A DNA stretch of 64,000 nucleotides from Sulfurovum sp. UBA12169 (GTDB lineage Bacteria; Campylobacterota; Campylobacteria; Campylobacterales; Sulfurovaceae), in NCBI GenBank assembly GCA_002742845.1, contig DLUH01000001.1:623291-687290 (forward strand). The letters run 5' to 3'. Below the pieces are notes generated by a model. The model was not told the DNA's origin, did not search any database, and worked only from the letters and a program-made list of their open reading frames with translations. A program made the position numbers and the translations under genes. Every line of letters begins with the position of its first letter. Position 1 is the stretch's first letter. Below, piece by piece: positions 18,096 to 27,867 of the stretch.

Positions 18096-18599
18096 TCATT
18101 TTTTATCCGCCTTGTTTAATAATTTTTCACGATATGCCTGTATTTTTTCTTCAAATGTCATCATGGCATAAGCAGATGAAGGTGAAGGCAAATATATTTT
18201 CTCTATTTTCAAATTAGAAAAATGTTTTTCAAAAAGTTTTTCTGCTTTTTTGCCTGTAAAAGCTAATTTTTTGATGCTTGGGTGGGTTTGTAAAAATGAA
18301 GCAATATCATTTACCTCTTCTTGTTCAAGATTGCTGTCAAGCGAGTTATTTCTTTGACATGTTTGCACCATATCCCACAATCCGAATTTCATCTCTTTAA
18401 GTAGCCAAATTTTTTGATCTTTGTTAAGAACGGGATATTTTGTAATTGCTTCAAGTATTTTCCAAAATTGATTACGGGGATGTGCATAATAAAAATTTTT
18501 TTCAAATGACTGAACACTGGGGAACGAACCCAATATCAAAATCTCCGTATTTTTAAACACAATCGGCGCAAAAGGATGCTCTACTATTTTATTTTTCAC
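18096..18599 (-). CDS. DNA-deoxyinosine (hypoxanthine) glycosylase, UDG superfamily
   Basis: 167 residues, the size of the stand-alone hypoxanthine-DNA glycosylase family within the uracil-DNA glycosylase fold. Seen: ILGSFPSVQSFEKNFYYAHP followed by RNQFW, the GLWDMVQTCQRNNSLDSN segment, and the C-terminal LPSPSSAYA loop typical of the family. It should remove deaminated adenine (and perhaps uracil) from DNA. It is the second gene of a run that begins with the DUF4149 gene, whose stop is 21 bases upstream. Confidence 0.85.
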   Translation of the reverse strand: MKNKIVEHPFAPIVFKNTEILILGSFPSVQSFEKNFYYAHPRNQFWKILEAITKYPVLNKDQKIWLLKEMKFGLWDMVQTCQRNNSLDSNLEQEEVNDIASFLQTHPSIKKLAFTGKKAEKLFEKHFSNLKIEKIYLPSPSSAYAMMTFEEKIQAYREKLLNKADKK

Positions 18600-18619
18600 T
18601 GCTTAGCGACCCTCTTTAT

Positions 18620-19099
18620 TTATTTACATGCCTTTTGCATATTTCTTATCATCAATACCAAAAGTGCCAAAGAGAAGATTTTAAAGTTAATTTCACTTCC
18701 TTTATGAGTATTGACAAACACCGAAGTTTGCGTCATCTCTTCTCCTGCCAGCTGCATCGCTACAATATCAGGAAGATAATAATGCCCAAAAAGCAATCCG
18801 GTAGCTATCACAAAAAATACAGCGATTTGTGTAAGCCTATCTCTTTCAAATTTTTTATACTTGTATCCTTCGTACAAAAAAATACTTGCCAGTAAAATAT
18901 CTATCAAATAAGAAAGTCTCACAAAGTTTTCCGTCATAACAATACCCTCTTGATACTGACTCAGTACTTCACTTTGCAGCCATACTTCTGTATGAAACGT
19001 TACGGGCGCCACCACAACACCTGCAAAAAGTCCTGCGCCAAGCACAATACCCATAAGCGTCAAATACAATATGGTCGCGATTTTAAAATATTTGTTCAT
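18620..19099 (-). CDS. DUF4149-like four-helix membrane protein
   Basis: 159 residues with four TM helices at about 7-29 (ATILYLTLMGIVLGAGLFAG), 60-80, 88-107 and 134-152. GLFAGVVVAPVTFH after the first helix is the family mark of DUF4149 proteins, small inner-membrane proteins of unknown function. Its ATG overlaps the end of prmC by 17 bases, so it is co-transcribed and possibly translationally coupled. There are no catalytic motifs. Confidence 0.8.
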   Translation of the reverse strand: MNKYFKIATILYLTLMGIVLGAGLFAGVVVAPVTFHTEVWLQSEVLSQYQEGIVMTENFVRLSYLIDILLASIFLYEGYKYKKFERDRLTQIAVFFVIATGLLFGHYYLPDIVAMQLAGEEMTQTSVFVNTHKGSEINFKIFSLALLVLMIRNMQKACK

Positions 19100-19928
19100 T
19101 GTTTTCCTTGTTAAAATGGATTATAAATCCCCTATCCCACCCGGACAGGTCCTGATAAAAATCAATATATTTTACTCCGATTTCATTGGCAAAAACCTGG
19201 AGAGATGATTTTTGATCATATCCCATCTCACACGCAAGATAATTAACGCCCCTATTGCTTGCATCAACCACAATCTGCTTTAAAAGTTCATCTCCTGCCT
19301 TGCCGCCAAAAAGTGCCTCTTTGGGCTCATAATTTGCAACATTGGGCTCAAGTGCGAAATTATCTGCAATATAGGGAGGATTGGAGATGACAAACTCTAT
19401 GTCTTCTTTTATCTCGTCCATCAAATTACTTTTGAGCAGCGTAATCTGTTTTTGCAGGCCAAAATGTTTAATATTGCGCGCTGCTACCTTCAGAGGGGTA
19501 TCGCATATGTCCGTAGCAATAATTTGAAGCTCAGGAAATTTACGTGCCAATACAATAGAGATAGCCCCGGAACCAACTCCTATTTCTACTAAACGAGTTA
19601 TTTGTTTTTTTTTAATGATCTTGGAAGCATGATCGATAAGAAGTTCGGTTTCAGGACGAGGAATAAGCACGCCCTGCTCCACAAAAAGCTCAATATCATA
19701 AAAGCTTGCCTTTCCTGCGATATATTCATAGGGCTCATGCATCGCTCGCCTTGCAACAAGCAACCCGAAGGCTTTGACGTTTTCTATCTTATCATGTTCA
19801 TGCATGTGCAAATAAACCCGCTCTTTTTGAAGATGATAAGACAAAAGTAATTCGGCCTCAAGCAAGGGACGCTCACAGCTGCTCATCAACTCTTCTCGCG
19901 CCCAAAATATACCCTGTTTGATGGTCAT
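19083..19928 (-). CDS. prmC: Peptide chain release factor N5-glutamine methyltransferase
   Basis: About 281 residues. PrmC/HemK methylates the glutamine of the GGQ motif in RF1 and RF2. Seen: YIAGKASFYDIELFVEQGVL, LIPRPETELLID, the SAM loop VEIGVGSGAISIVLA, and the catalytic FVISNPPYI. I prefer the ATG at 19928, two bases before the stop of the M48 gene, over an in-frame TTG at 19934 that would overlap it; an AGGA lies nine bases upstream. It sits in an M48 protease-prmC-DUF4149 unit. Confidence 0.95.
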   Translation of the reverse strand: MTIKQGIFWAREELMSSCERPLLEAELLLSYHLQKERVYLHMHEHDKIENVKAFGLLVARRAMHEPYEYIAGKASFYDIELFVEQGVLIPRPETELLIDHASKIIKKKQITRLVEIGVGSGAISIVLARKFPELQIIATDICDTPLKVAARNIKHFGLQKQITLLKSNLMDEIKEDIEFVISNPPYIADNFALEPNVANYEPKEALFGGKAGDELLKQIVVDASNRGVNYLACEMGYDQKSSLQVFANEIGVKYIDFYQDLSGWDRGFIIHFNKENNEQIF

Positions 19929-19930
19929 AA

Positions 19931-21229
19931 TCAATTATCCTGCTTGTCTATAAAGGCAAAAATATTCCCGCCCTTCTTGCCTGTATCATCTTTTGCTTCA
20001 ATGGATTGTTCTTCTTTCATAATTGTATTGCTTGCATCATATCCTAACTCTTTAAGCCTTTGGAGTACAGGAGGATGAGTGTAGTAAAAAAAGATCACCA
20101 GAGGATGCGATTTTGGAAAAGATTTGTTTTCTGTAATCAATTTTAACAATGCCGAAACAAGATTTTCTCTGCCCCCCATTTCTGAACCAAATACATCAGC
20201 GGCATATTCATTGCGGCGGCTCACATAGCTCATAAAAGGAGTTAAAACAAAACTTATCAAAGGCAAAAGCAGTATCAATGCGGCGATCTGTGCCCCAGGC
20301 AGCGGAGTAACTCCCATCTGCGTAAAAAGAATATCAGGCAAGTGCCCAAAAAGGTAAAAAGAGATAAATAAAAGCATGCCCATTAAGCCGATATTTTTCC
20401 AAATATCACCGTGGGAAAAATGCCCAAGCTCATGACCCAATACAGCCAAAAGCTCTTTGGTATTGAGTTTTTCTAAAAGTGTGTCAAAAAGCACGACACG
20501 CTTGCTTTTGCCAAGTCCTCCAAAATAAGCATTCAGACGACTGTCTCTTTTGCTCGCATCCATAACAAAAATACCATCGCTTTTAAGTCCTGCCCGCTCC
20601 ATTAGCTTAATAATCTCCTTCTTGAGTTCACCTTCTTCGAGCGGATTAAATTTGTTAAACAGCGGTGCAATGATAGTAGGATAAAGTACATTGACTAAAA
20701 TCGCAACAGAAAAAATCAGCACAAATCCCCAAAGCCACCATAATGTGCTCAATGTGATAATCCATGCCAGCAAGGCAAACAGTGCTCCTCCAAAAATAAA
20801 AAATATCAACGAAGACTTAAAGGTATCCGCCATAAACATCTTGGGTGTCATTTGGTTAAATCCAAAAGTTTCATCTATCTTAAATTTTTGATACAGTTCA
20901 AAAGGAAGTCCTGCCAGATAATTAATTATTACAAAACCAAACAAAAAAAGTACCGACTGGAGGATATTTCCTTCAACCTGAACGAATGATGCCAGCCATG
21001 AAAATCCCATAAGCACCCACCACACAAATATCAAGTAATCTACGAACATTTCCGCTAAAGAAAGCTTCTCTTTGGCCACTGCATAATCAGCTGCGATCTT
21101 GTATTTGGATGCAGACATAAGTACAGGAGCTTTTCGTTTTTCATCATTGATATATCCAATTTGCATTATAGAAATATAAATTCGCATAAATGTATAAATG
21201 GAATAAATAATAAGAATTGTTTCTAGCAT
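19931..21229 (-). CDS. M48 family (Ste24-like CAAX-type) membrane metalloprotease
   Basis: 432 residues with several TM helices, mainly in the N-terminal 200 residues and around 300-345. The zinc motif HELGHFSHGD follows LAVLGH, and the third ligand region EYAADVFGSEMGG comes later, as in Ste24/CAAX prenyl protease 1. FPFELYQKFKIDETFGFNQ-like text (GLPFELYQKFKIDETFGFNQ) is the Ste24 signature. Bacteria of this group lack prenylated CAAX proteins, so a role in membrane-protein quality control is the likely one; that is inference. The tail is Lys/Asp-rich and cytoplasmic-looking. Confidence 0.9.
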   Translation of the reverse strand: MLETILIIYSIYTFMRIYISIMQIGYINDEKRKAPVLMSASKYKIAADYAVAKEKLSLAEMFVDYLIFVWWVLMGFSWLASFVQVEGNILQSVLFLFGFVIINYLAGLPFELYQKFKIDETFGFNQMTPKMFMADTFKSSLIFFIFGGALFALLAWIITLSTLWWLWGFVLIFSVAILVNVLYPTIIAPLFNKFNPLEEGELKKEIIKLMERAGLKSDGIFVMDASKRDSRLNAYFGGLGKSKRVVLFDTLLEKLNTKELLAVLGHELGHFSHGDIWKNIGLMGMLLFISFYLFGHLPDILFTQMGVTPLPGAQIAALILLLPLISFVLTPFMSYVSRRNEYAADVFGSEMGGRENLVSALLKLITENKSFPKSHPLVIFFYYTHPPVLQRLKELGYDASNTIMKEEQSIEAKDDTGKKGGNIFAFIDKQDN

Positions 21230-21307
21230 ATATAAAATACCTTTTTTATTTTAGTTGAAATATATCAAGATGAGCTTTAGCAGGCCTTAAAAACCTTCTA
21301 TGTTTGC

Positions 21308-21313
21308 TATAAT
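21308..21313 (+). promoter_or_regulatory. -10 element of the ABC-F gene
   Basis: TATAAT lies 26 bases before the GTG start at 21340, in the divergent gap with the M48 protease gene. Confidence 0.5.
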
Positions 21314-21339
21314 TTCACCATTAAATCCAAGGAACCAAT

Positions 21340-23280
21340 GTGGCACTCATCGATCTTTTTAACATCAAAAAACAGTATGACATCAAATTGCTTCTTGATG
21401 ATGTGGATTTTCATCTTAATGCCGGCGAACGCGTCGCCATCGTCGGCCAAAACGGATGCGGAAAATCCACCCTGATGAAGATCATTATGAAACAAGAAGA
21501 ACCAAGTGAAGGCAAATGTATCATCAACAGCACCATACAGATCGAAATGCTTTCGCAGCAGCCTCATTTTGAAGCCCATTTAAGCGTAAGAAAAGCCATA
21601 GAAAATGAACTTTCACAACTGCAAGAGGCAAAAAAACGCTTTAACGATCTAACGGAAATCCTTTCTTTGGATTTTGAAAATACCGCACTGCACAAAGAGT
21701 ATGAACGCATCTCTGCTTTTTTGGATCATCACAATGCCTGGAACCTTGATGACAAAATTGAGCGTGTATTGCAGGAATTCAAACTCAAAGAGTATGAAGA
21801 CAGGGCTGTTGTATCACTTTCCGGAGGAGAACAGCGCCGTGTAGCACTGGCTTCTTTGATACTTAAAAAACCGGATGTGCTTTTGCTTGATGAGCCCACA
21901 AACCATCTTGACGTTTATATGGTTGAATTTCTTGAAGAAATGCTTCTGAAGGAGAAATTCACTCTGCTTTTTATCTCTCATGACAGACATTTCATTGATA
22001 CCATTGCAACACGAATCCTAGAAGTAGACAACAGAAAGCTCATCTCTTATAATGGAGGCTACATCAGTTATCTTGAACAAAAAGAAGACCGGATGCATGC
22101 CCTGCAAAAAGGTCATGAGAATCTGCTTAGACTGCTTAAGCAAGAAGAAGCCTGGCTTGCCAAAGGCGTAAGAGCAAGAGAAAAACGGAACCAGGGGCGC
22201 AAAAAGCGAGTCTTTGAACTTCGTGATGCAGCCAAAGAAAATCCTACCTTGATACGCAAAATGATGATCGAGCTTGAACGGGAAAAAAAACATTTCAATC
22301 AAGAAGAAGGTGTGTCGCGCAAAAAAATGCTCTTTGAACTTGAAAATATCAGCTATGCTGTGCCTGGAAAAATTCTGATAGAACACTTCTCTGCACGTAT
22401 TTTACAAAAAGATAAAATCGCTATCGTCGGCATCAACGGTGCCGGAAAATCTACACTGCTTAAACTTATGCTTGGTAAACTAAAACCGGATAGCGGGGTG
22501 ATAAAACAGGGTGATTTTTCTATAGGCTATTTCGACCAGCACAGAGAAATGCTTGATGACAGCAAAACGCTTATTGAAACTTTTTGTCCTGACGGCGGAG
22601 ACAGAGTAGAGGTACAAGGAAGCAATCTGCATGTGTATGGGTACATGAAAAGTTTTCTTTTTCCCAAAGAATTTTTAGACAAAAAGATCGGCACATTAAG
22701 CGGCGGAGAGAAAAACCGTGTCGCCTTGGCTTTGCTGCTAACCAAGAAAGTAGATTGTTTGATTCTAGATGAACCGACGAACGACTTAGACATTCAAACT
22801 ATCAATGTCTTAGAAGAAAAACTGATTAATTTTCCCGGAGCCATTCTCTTTGTCTCACATGACCGTTATTTTATAGACAAAATTGCTTCTAAACTTTTTA
22901 TTTTTAAAGGCAACGGTGTCATAGAGGAATCTTATCAATCTTACACTGAGTACTTAGACATAGAAAAAGAACTCAAAGAACTTCAAAGTCTTGAAAAAGA
23001 GATGAAGCCTATCTCTTTCTTGTCTCAAGACAATGCCCAAAAAGAAAAACAAAAAACCAAACTCAGCTATAAAGAACAAAGGGATTTTGACATGCTGCCC
23101 GATATTATCGAAGCCCTGGAACACAAGATAGAGCTGCTCAATAAATGCCTCCAAGATCCTGCATGCTACCAAGAAAAAGGAGTAACTATTATCGGCAAAG
23201 AACTGGCTGCTCTAGAAAAAGAATACGAAGAAAAAAGCGAAAGATATTTTGAAATCTTGGAAATTTTAGAATCCCTGTAA
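21340..23280 (+). CDS. ABC-F family ATPase (Uup-like)
   Basis: 646 residues with two ABC domains and no membrane part. Domain 1: Walker A GQNGCGKSTL, signature LSGGEQRRVALA, Walker B VLLLDEPTNHLD. Domain 2: GINGAGKSTLLKLM, LSGGEKNRVALALLL, CLILDEPTNDLD. A basic linker with REKRNQGRKKRVFELRD joins them, and a C-terminal coiled coil (about 545-646) resembles that of Uup, a DNA- or ribosome-binding ABC-F protein. Such proteins act on the ribosome or on stalled DNA/translation complexes. The start is GTG with AAGGA seven bases upstream; the frame ATG one base earlier is out of phase. Confidence 0.93.
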   Translation: MALIDLFNIKKQYDIKLLLDDVDFHLNAGERVAIVGQNGCGKSTLMKIIMKQEEPSEGKCIINSTIQIEMLSQQPHFEAHLSVRKAIENELSQLQEAKKRFNDLTEILSLDFENTALHKEYERISAFLDHHNAWNLDDKIERVLQEFKLKEYEDRAVVSLSGGEQRRVALASLILKKPDVLLLDEPTNHLDVYMVEFLEEMLLKEKFTLLFISHDRHFIDTIATRILEVDNRKLISYNGGYISYLEQKEDRMHALQKGHENLLRLLKQEEAWLAKGVRAREKRNQGRKKRVFELRDAAKENPTLIRKMMIELEREKKHFNQEEGVSRKKMLFELENISYAVPGKILIEHFSARILQKDKIAIVGINGAGKSTLLKLMLGKLKPDSGVIKQGDFSIGYFDQHREMLDDSKTLIETFCPDGGDRVEVQGSNLHVYGYMKSFLFPKEFLDKKIGTLSGGEKNRVALALLLTKKVDCLILDEPTNDLDIQTINVLEEKLINFPGAILFVSHDRYFIDKIASKLFIFKGNGVIEESYQSYTEYLDIEKELKELQSLEKEMKPISFLSQDNAQKEKQKTKLSYKEQRDFDMLPDIIEALEHKIELLNKCLQDPACYQEKGVTIIGKELAALEKEYEEKSERYFEILEILESL

Positions 23281-23301
23281 AACATTTTTGTTTCACGAGG
23301 A

Positions 23302-24438
23302 TTACCAGTGAAGCACAACACTCCTTCTTCCCCATTGCAAAGCGCGCCTTTTATCTACCCCCATATAAATGTCAATACGCTTTCGAAACCGCTTGTTCAT
23401 CTTGTCCCCTACAGTATAAAAACCGGCCAATCCCCCTACTTTTACTTTTGAGCCATAGCTCAATCCGTATCTAGACAGTAGATCTCTTGATACTGCAATG
23501 ATTTTCATACCGGGGCCGATACGGTTTCCCCATGCAGCAACAAAAGGCGTTTTGTCTGTCTGTGAAGCATGCGAGGTATAGGCTGTTGCTGTCACCCGAA
23601 GTCTGTTTTTTCCAAACTCACGGAGAGTCTTTTCTCTTTTTTCTTTTGCTTTTATTGCTGCTTCTTTTTTTTGTTTTGCTTCTAATTGCGCAACAATATA
23701 AGGAAAAGGAAGCTGTAAGATTTTGCCTGTTCTGAGGGCGGCAGTTGTTTTAATATCGTTAAATCGGCTCAATTCCTTAGGTGAAAAATTGAATTTATTT
23801 GCTATCGAAATTAGCGTATCTCCGGCTTGAATCCGGTATTCTCCCGATACTATTGTATCTATCATGTTTTGCGAAAGCGGAATTTGAAGTTTTTGCCCTA
23901 CTTTGATTGCATCTTTATCTCCCAATCCGTTTAGGCCAGAAAGCTCTTGAAGTGTAAATTCGAATTTTTTTGCAATATCGCCAAGCGTATCGCCTTGAAT
24001 GACAGTATATTCTCCATACTTTAAACTGCTTTCTTCTTTTTTTGCCGTGCTTTGTGTTCTCTCTTGCTTATTTTCTTGAGAAATATTTTGCTCGGCTTTG
24101 CACTCTTCTTCTGGCTGAAAAAGATCTGACAAATGGACTCTTCTTGTCCCTTTAAAACGCAGCGAATCTTCAATTTTTACATATTTTTCAGCCATCTCAT
24201 CAATAGTAATTACTCTGGTATGAGATTTTTGTTCCGGAGAAGGAAGTGTTTTGGTGACAATCAGTTTATTGCGATTTAAATCATATTTTATTTCTTTTAT
24301 GCGAATCATTCTCTGAGTGTAAGGATTACACTCCTTCGTACCTTTTGTTGCGATTGTGCAATCTACAATACGGGCTGCTGATGCATTTTCCCATCCTATC
24401 CAAAACAGCACAAAAAGAAAAAAATATTTTTTAATCAT
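23302..24438 (-). CDS. LysM-repeat protein with C-terminal 3D (beta-barrel) domain
   Basis: 378 residues, exported (signal peptide FFLFVLFWIGWENASAA). Two LysM units bind peptidoglycan, at about 145-190 (YTVIQGDTLGDIAKKFEF) and 200-245 (YRIQAGDTLISIANKFNF). A basic helix leads to a C-terminal double-psi barrel: RVTATAYTSHASQTDKTPFV, GPGMKIIAVSRDLL, and VGDKMNKRFRKRIDIYMG, where the two Asp of the 3D motif are visible. In other bacteria such domains belong to lytic transglycosylases (MltA) and cell-wall-remodelling proteins. It is the likely wall-acting enzyme of this region; the substrate is unproven. Downstream of thrC on the same strand. Confidence 0.88.
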   Translation of the reverse strand: MIKKYFFLFVLFWIGWENASAARIVDCTIATKGTKECNPYTQRMIRIKEIKYDLNRNKLIVTKTLPSPEQKSHTRVITIDEMAEKYVKIEDSLRFKGTRRVHLSDLFQPEEECKAEQNISQENKQERTQSTAKKEESSLKYGEYTVIQGDTLGDIAKKFEFTLQELSGLNGLGDKDAIKVGQKLQIPLSQNMIDTIVSGEYRIQAGDTLISIANKFNFSPKELSRFNDIKTTAALRTGKILQLPFPYIVAQLEAKQKKEAAIKAKEKREKTLREFGKNRLRVTATAYTSHASQTDKTPFVAAWGNRIGPGMKIIAVSRDLLSRYGLSYGSKVKVGGLAGFYTVGDKMNKRFRKRIDIYMGVDKRRALQWGRRSVVLHW

Positions 24439-24461
24439 CTAAAATATAGTATCATATTAGA

Positions 24462-25928
24462 CTACAAAAAGTCCAACATCTCTCTTTTAATAGATTCTTT
24501 TTCTACCACGACCGTATGAATGATCGGTTTTTTAAATAACGCATTAATGGCAGAAGGAACAGTCGCATTGGCATGTCCGCTTACCCATTTGAGCGCCTCA
24601 ATATCGCTCTTAAGCTCATTTCCGAGTGCCTTTGAAACAGTCGGACTAAACTTTGTCCATTCAGCAGTAGAATAGACCACTGTTTTAAGTTTTTTATCAC
24701 GAAGCTTTTCGTATGCGCCTATACACGTTGCTGTATGCGGATCCATAATATAACCTTTTTGGGCATAGTTTCCTATGACTGCTTCGCATGTCGCATCATC
24801 AGAAAAAGAAGCATCAAAATCTTCTCTTAATTTCTCAAGTTCATTTTGAGTCAATTGGTATTTGCCCTCTTTTTCCAAGCTCTCCATAAGCTCTTTAGTC
24901 CGTTTGGCGCCAAATTTATCAAACATTATACGCTCCACATTTGAACTTTTTAAAATATCCATTGCCGGCGATTCTGTACGAACAAGTGTTCTGACGGTCA
25001 GATCATAAACTCCTTTGGTAATCCAATCTGTAAGAATATTGTTGATATTGGAAGAAATAAGTATCTTTTCGATAGGTAAACCTGCTTTTTTTGCATAATA
25101 AGCTCCCAATGCATTTCCAAAATTCCCGCTTGGAACCACAAGATAGATTTTTTCTCCCATATGAATCTTTTCCTGGCGAACCAGTTCCAAATAAGAATGA
25201 ATATGATAAATAATTTGAAAAATAATACGTCCGAAGTTAACTGAATTCGCCGCAGAAAGTTTAATATTATGATGTTTTAATTCATTTTTAAAATCTTCAG
25301 AAGCAAGAAGCGACTTAAGTGTATTTTGCGTATCATCAAAATCACCTTTGACGCCTATCACTTTTAGATTTTTGCCGTCTTCGGTCACCATCTGAAGTCT
25401 TTGCACATCCGAAGTCCCCCCTTCAGGATAGAGACATGCCACTTTAATATTGGCTTGGTTTTTAAACGTTTCAAGTGTAGCGGGACCTGTATCACCGCTG
25501 GTTGCAGCCATGATCAAATAATTTTCATTTTTTTGTTGCGCCAATTTGCTTAAAATATATCCAAAAGGTTGCAGCGCCATATCTTTAAATGCTCTTGTGG
25601 GTCCATGATAGAGTTCTGCAACAAAACAGTCTTCTTCTATCTGGGATAAAGGCACAGGATTGAAAGCATTATCAAACGCATCATATCTCTTGAGCGCTTC
25701 TTGCATTACTTCTTTTTCTATATCGATGCCAAACTTTTGTAAAAAATCCAATGCCAACACCTTATAATGGCTCAAAAGATGGCTTTCTAAAAAATCTTTA
25801 TCCAAATTTGGAAGCGCACTTGGAACATACAGTCCGCCAAAACTTGCACTTGGACTCAGTATCGCTTCTGAAAAAGATACACTTTGAGGTTTTTGTCCGT
25901 CATTGCCTCGTGTCTCAATAAATTGCAT
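24462..25928 (-). CDS. thrC: Threonine synthase
   Basis: 488 residues, PLP enzyme converting O-phosphohomoserine to threonine. Seen: the opening TRGNDGQKPQSVSFSEAIL, the PLP lysine in LYHGPTRAFKDMALQ, ATSGDTGPATLETF for phosphate binding, and SANSVNFGRIIFQ. Its length and the long C-terminal part (HTATCIGAYEKL) match the enterobacterial/fungal-type enzyme. No hom or thrB lies nearby. It follows argB on the same strand after 90 bases. Confidence 0.96.
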   Translation of the reverse strand: MQFIETRGNDGQKPQSVSFSEAILSPSASFGGLYVPSALPNLDKDFLESHLLSHYKVLALDFLQKFGIDIEKEVMQEALKRYDAFDNAFNPVPLSQIEEDCFVAELYHGPTRAFKDMALQPFGYILSKLAQQKNENYLIMAATSGDTGPATLETFKNQANIKVACLYPEGGTSDVQRLQMVTEDGKNLKVIGVKGDFDDTQNTLKSLLASEDFKNELKHHNIKLSAANSVNFGRIIFQIIYHIHSYLELVRQEKIHMGEKIYLVVPSGNFGNALGAYYAKKAGLPIEKILISSNINNILTDWITKGVYDLTVRTLVRTESPAMDILKSSNVERIMFDKFGAKRTKELMESLEKEGKYQLTQNELEKLREDFDASFSDDATCEAVIGNYAQKGYIMDPHTATCIGAYEKLRDKKLKTVVYSTAEWTKFSPTVSKALGNELKSDIEALKWVSGHANATVPSAINALFKKPIIHTVVVEKESIKREMLDFL

Positions 25929-26018
25929 GATTCATCCTACTTTATTTATTATTCATTTTTGTTATTATATCCAAAAAACCAAGGCTTTTATAGCCGCCCG
26001 ATGTTACGTCTCTTGGCT

Positions 26019-26870
26019 TTATAGCTCAATACATGTACCCACCCCGCTGCTGGTCAATATTTCCAGCAACAAAGAATGCTCAACCCTTCCATCAATAATA
26101 TGTGCCTTTTTAACCCCGCCCCGAAGCGCTTCTATGCATGCATCTACTTTGGGAATCATCCCTCCGCTAATTGTGCCGTCTTCTTTGAGTTTTTGTGTTT
26201 TTTCAATATCCAGATTGGTAATAAGATTCATTTCTTTATCCAGAACTCCCGGAGTATCTGTTAAAAAAAGAATCTTGCGGGCTTGCAAAGCTATAGCAAT
26301 CTGACTTGCTGCCAGATCCGCATTGATATTAAAACCGGGGTGCCCGATTGTACTGCATGTAGCGATAGGAGCGATCACCGGCACGAATCCGTCCTCAATA
26401 ATGTTTTCTACAATTTCAGGATTGACATGTTCAATAATACCTGTATAGCCAAATTGTTCAAAATCTTTTGGCCGCGCCTGCAAAAAATTGGCATCCTTTC
26501 CGGATATTCCGATAGCTTTTGTGCCGTGATTATTAAGGAGGGCTACAATCTCCTTGTTAATTTCTCCGCTAAGCACCATCTCGACAATGCGCATCACTTC
26601 TTTGGTAGTTACCCTTTGTCCTTCTACAAATTTAGTTTCAACACCTAAATCTGTCAATAAGCTTGTAATGCTTTTTCCGCCGCCGTGCACAATAATAGGC
26701 TTCATACCCACCAAATGTAACAACACGATGTCCTGAGCGAACTGCTCTTTAAGGGTATCACTGGTTTGTGCCGAACCTCCATATTTGATAACAATTTTTT
26801 CATTTGCAAATTTTTTGATAAAAGGCAAAGCATCCAATAGCGTTTTTACAACTTCAATATTTTTTTTCAT
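26019..26870 (-). CDS. argB: Acetylglutamate kinase
   Basis: About 283 residues. ArgB phosphorylates N-acetylglutamate in arginine synthesis. Seen: KIVIKYGGSAQTSDTLKEQF, the substrate loop KPIIVHGGGKSI, INADLAASQIAIALQ and LTDTPGVLDKE, then GGMIPKVDACIEAL. I chose the ATG at 26870 because AAGGAG lies eight bases upstream; a GTG at 26903 would add 11 residues that the family lacks. argD is about 16 kb away, so the arginine genes are scattered. It follows lpxK by 70 bases on the same strand. Confidence 0.95.
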   Translation of the reverse strand: MKKNIEVVKTLLDALPFIKKFANEKIVIKYGGSAQTSDTLKEQFAQDIVLLHLVGMKPIIVHGGGKSITSLLTDLGVETKFVEGQRVTTKEVMRIVEMVLSGEINKEIVALLNNHGTKAIGISGKDANFLQARPKDFEQFGYTGIIEHVNPEIVENIIEDGFVPVIAPIATCSTIGHPGFNINADLAASQIAIALQARKILFLTDTPGVLDKEMNLITNLDIEKTQKLKEDGTISGGMIPKVDACIEALRGGVKKAHIIDGRVEHSLLLEILTSSGVGTCIEL

Positions 26871-26940
26871 TACATAATCTCCTTTTTTAGCAAATCTTTT
26901 CACTTTTTCTTGACCGACTGCTTTTGCTTCCTGTTTTGAT

Positions 26941-27867
26941 TTAATCTTTTTTTATACTCTTTTTGATATAGATATCAACACTCTCAAAAATATGATTTTT
27001 AATTTCTAATTTTAACTTCATTTCAGAGATAGGCAACTTAAACCCTTTCATCTTTACTTTGTCTTTAGAAGTGCACAAAAGGCTGGTGGCTTCATACTGT
27101 TTTAATATTTTTTTCAATGCAGATTCTTCAAAATAAGCATGATCCTGAAAATAGATTTTTGCCACGATTTCAACTTTTGGAAGATAAGGCTCCAATCTTT
27201 GCGGATTTGAAATAGCCGTAACCAATACCATCTTGGATGTAGGGTTCTGTATGGAAACATGACGGATAAAATCGTTTTGTTCTTTGGCTATCACATCGGC
27301 ATATTTTCGGTTAAAATAAAATTCTCGCATCGGTCCGGCCGGAAAAGGTAAAATATTTTGTATACTTGAAGGCTCTAAGAGAATCTCAAACTTTTCTATC
27401 TCCATTCTATTAAATCCGTCATCCAAAATAATCAGCTTTGCACCTTGATTTATCGCAAAACGTATAGCCTTATACCTATCTTCGCTTACAATGACCGAAC
27501 ACTCAGGCAAGCTTTGAGCCATAAGCATAGGCTCATCTCCGCTTTGATGTACATCTGCCAGTATGCGTCCCTCTTTGCTTATTTCGATCAGTCCCTTGCT
27601 CTGTCTTCCATATCCCCTGGAAATAATGGTCGCATGTTTGTATCTTGAAGCAAGCGCAATAACAAAAGGGGTTTTGCCCGATCCTCCAACCACCAGATTG
27701 CCTACACTCACAATAGGTATATCAAATTTCTTTTTCTTTGTAAAACTTCTGCGTATCGACATTACAATACCATACCCTATGGCAAAAGGGGAAAGAAGCG
27801 CAATAAATAGATAATGATACCATCGAGGGGCAAAAAAAAGTGTTTCAAAAAAATGCATTAGAGACAT
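26941..27867 (-). CDS. lpxK: Tetraacyldisaccharide 4'-kinase
   Basis: 308 residues. LpxK phosphorylates the lipid A precursor at the inner membrane. Seen: an N-terminal TM anchor (WYHYLFIALLSPFAIGYGIV), a P-loop VGNLVVGGSGKTPFV, SRGYGRQSKG, and LIILDDGFNRMEI. The start overlaps the end of the DUF455 gene. An ATG at 27858 would give the common TAATG overlap, and the upstream ATG at 27867 adds three residues; I cannot decide. It lies in a DUF455-lpxK-argB-thrC run. Confidence 0.93.
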   Translation of the reverse strand: MSLMHFFETLFFAPRWYHYLFIALLSPFAIGYGIVMSIRRSFTKKKKFDIPIVSVGNLVVGGSGKTPFVIALASRYKHATIISRGYGRQSKGLIEISKEGRILADVHQSGDEPMLMAQSLPECSVIVSEDRYKAIRFAINQGAKLIILDDGFNRMEIEKFEILLEPSSIQNILPFPAGPMREFYFNRKYADVIAKEQNDFIRHVSIQNPTSKMVLVTAISNPQRLEPYLPKVEIVAKIYFQDHAYFEESALKKILKQYEATSLLCTSKDKVKMKGFKLPISEMKLKLEIKNHIFESVDIYIKKSIKKD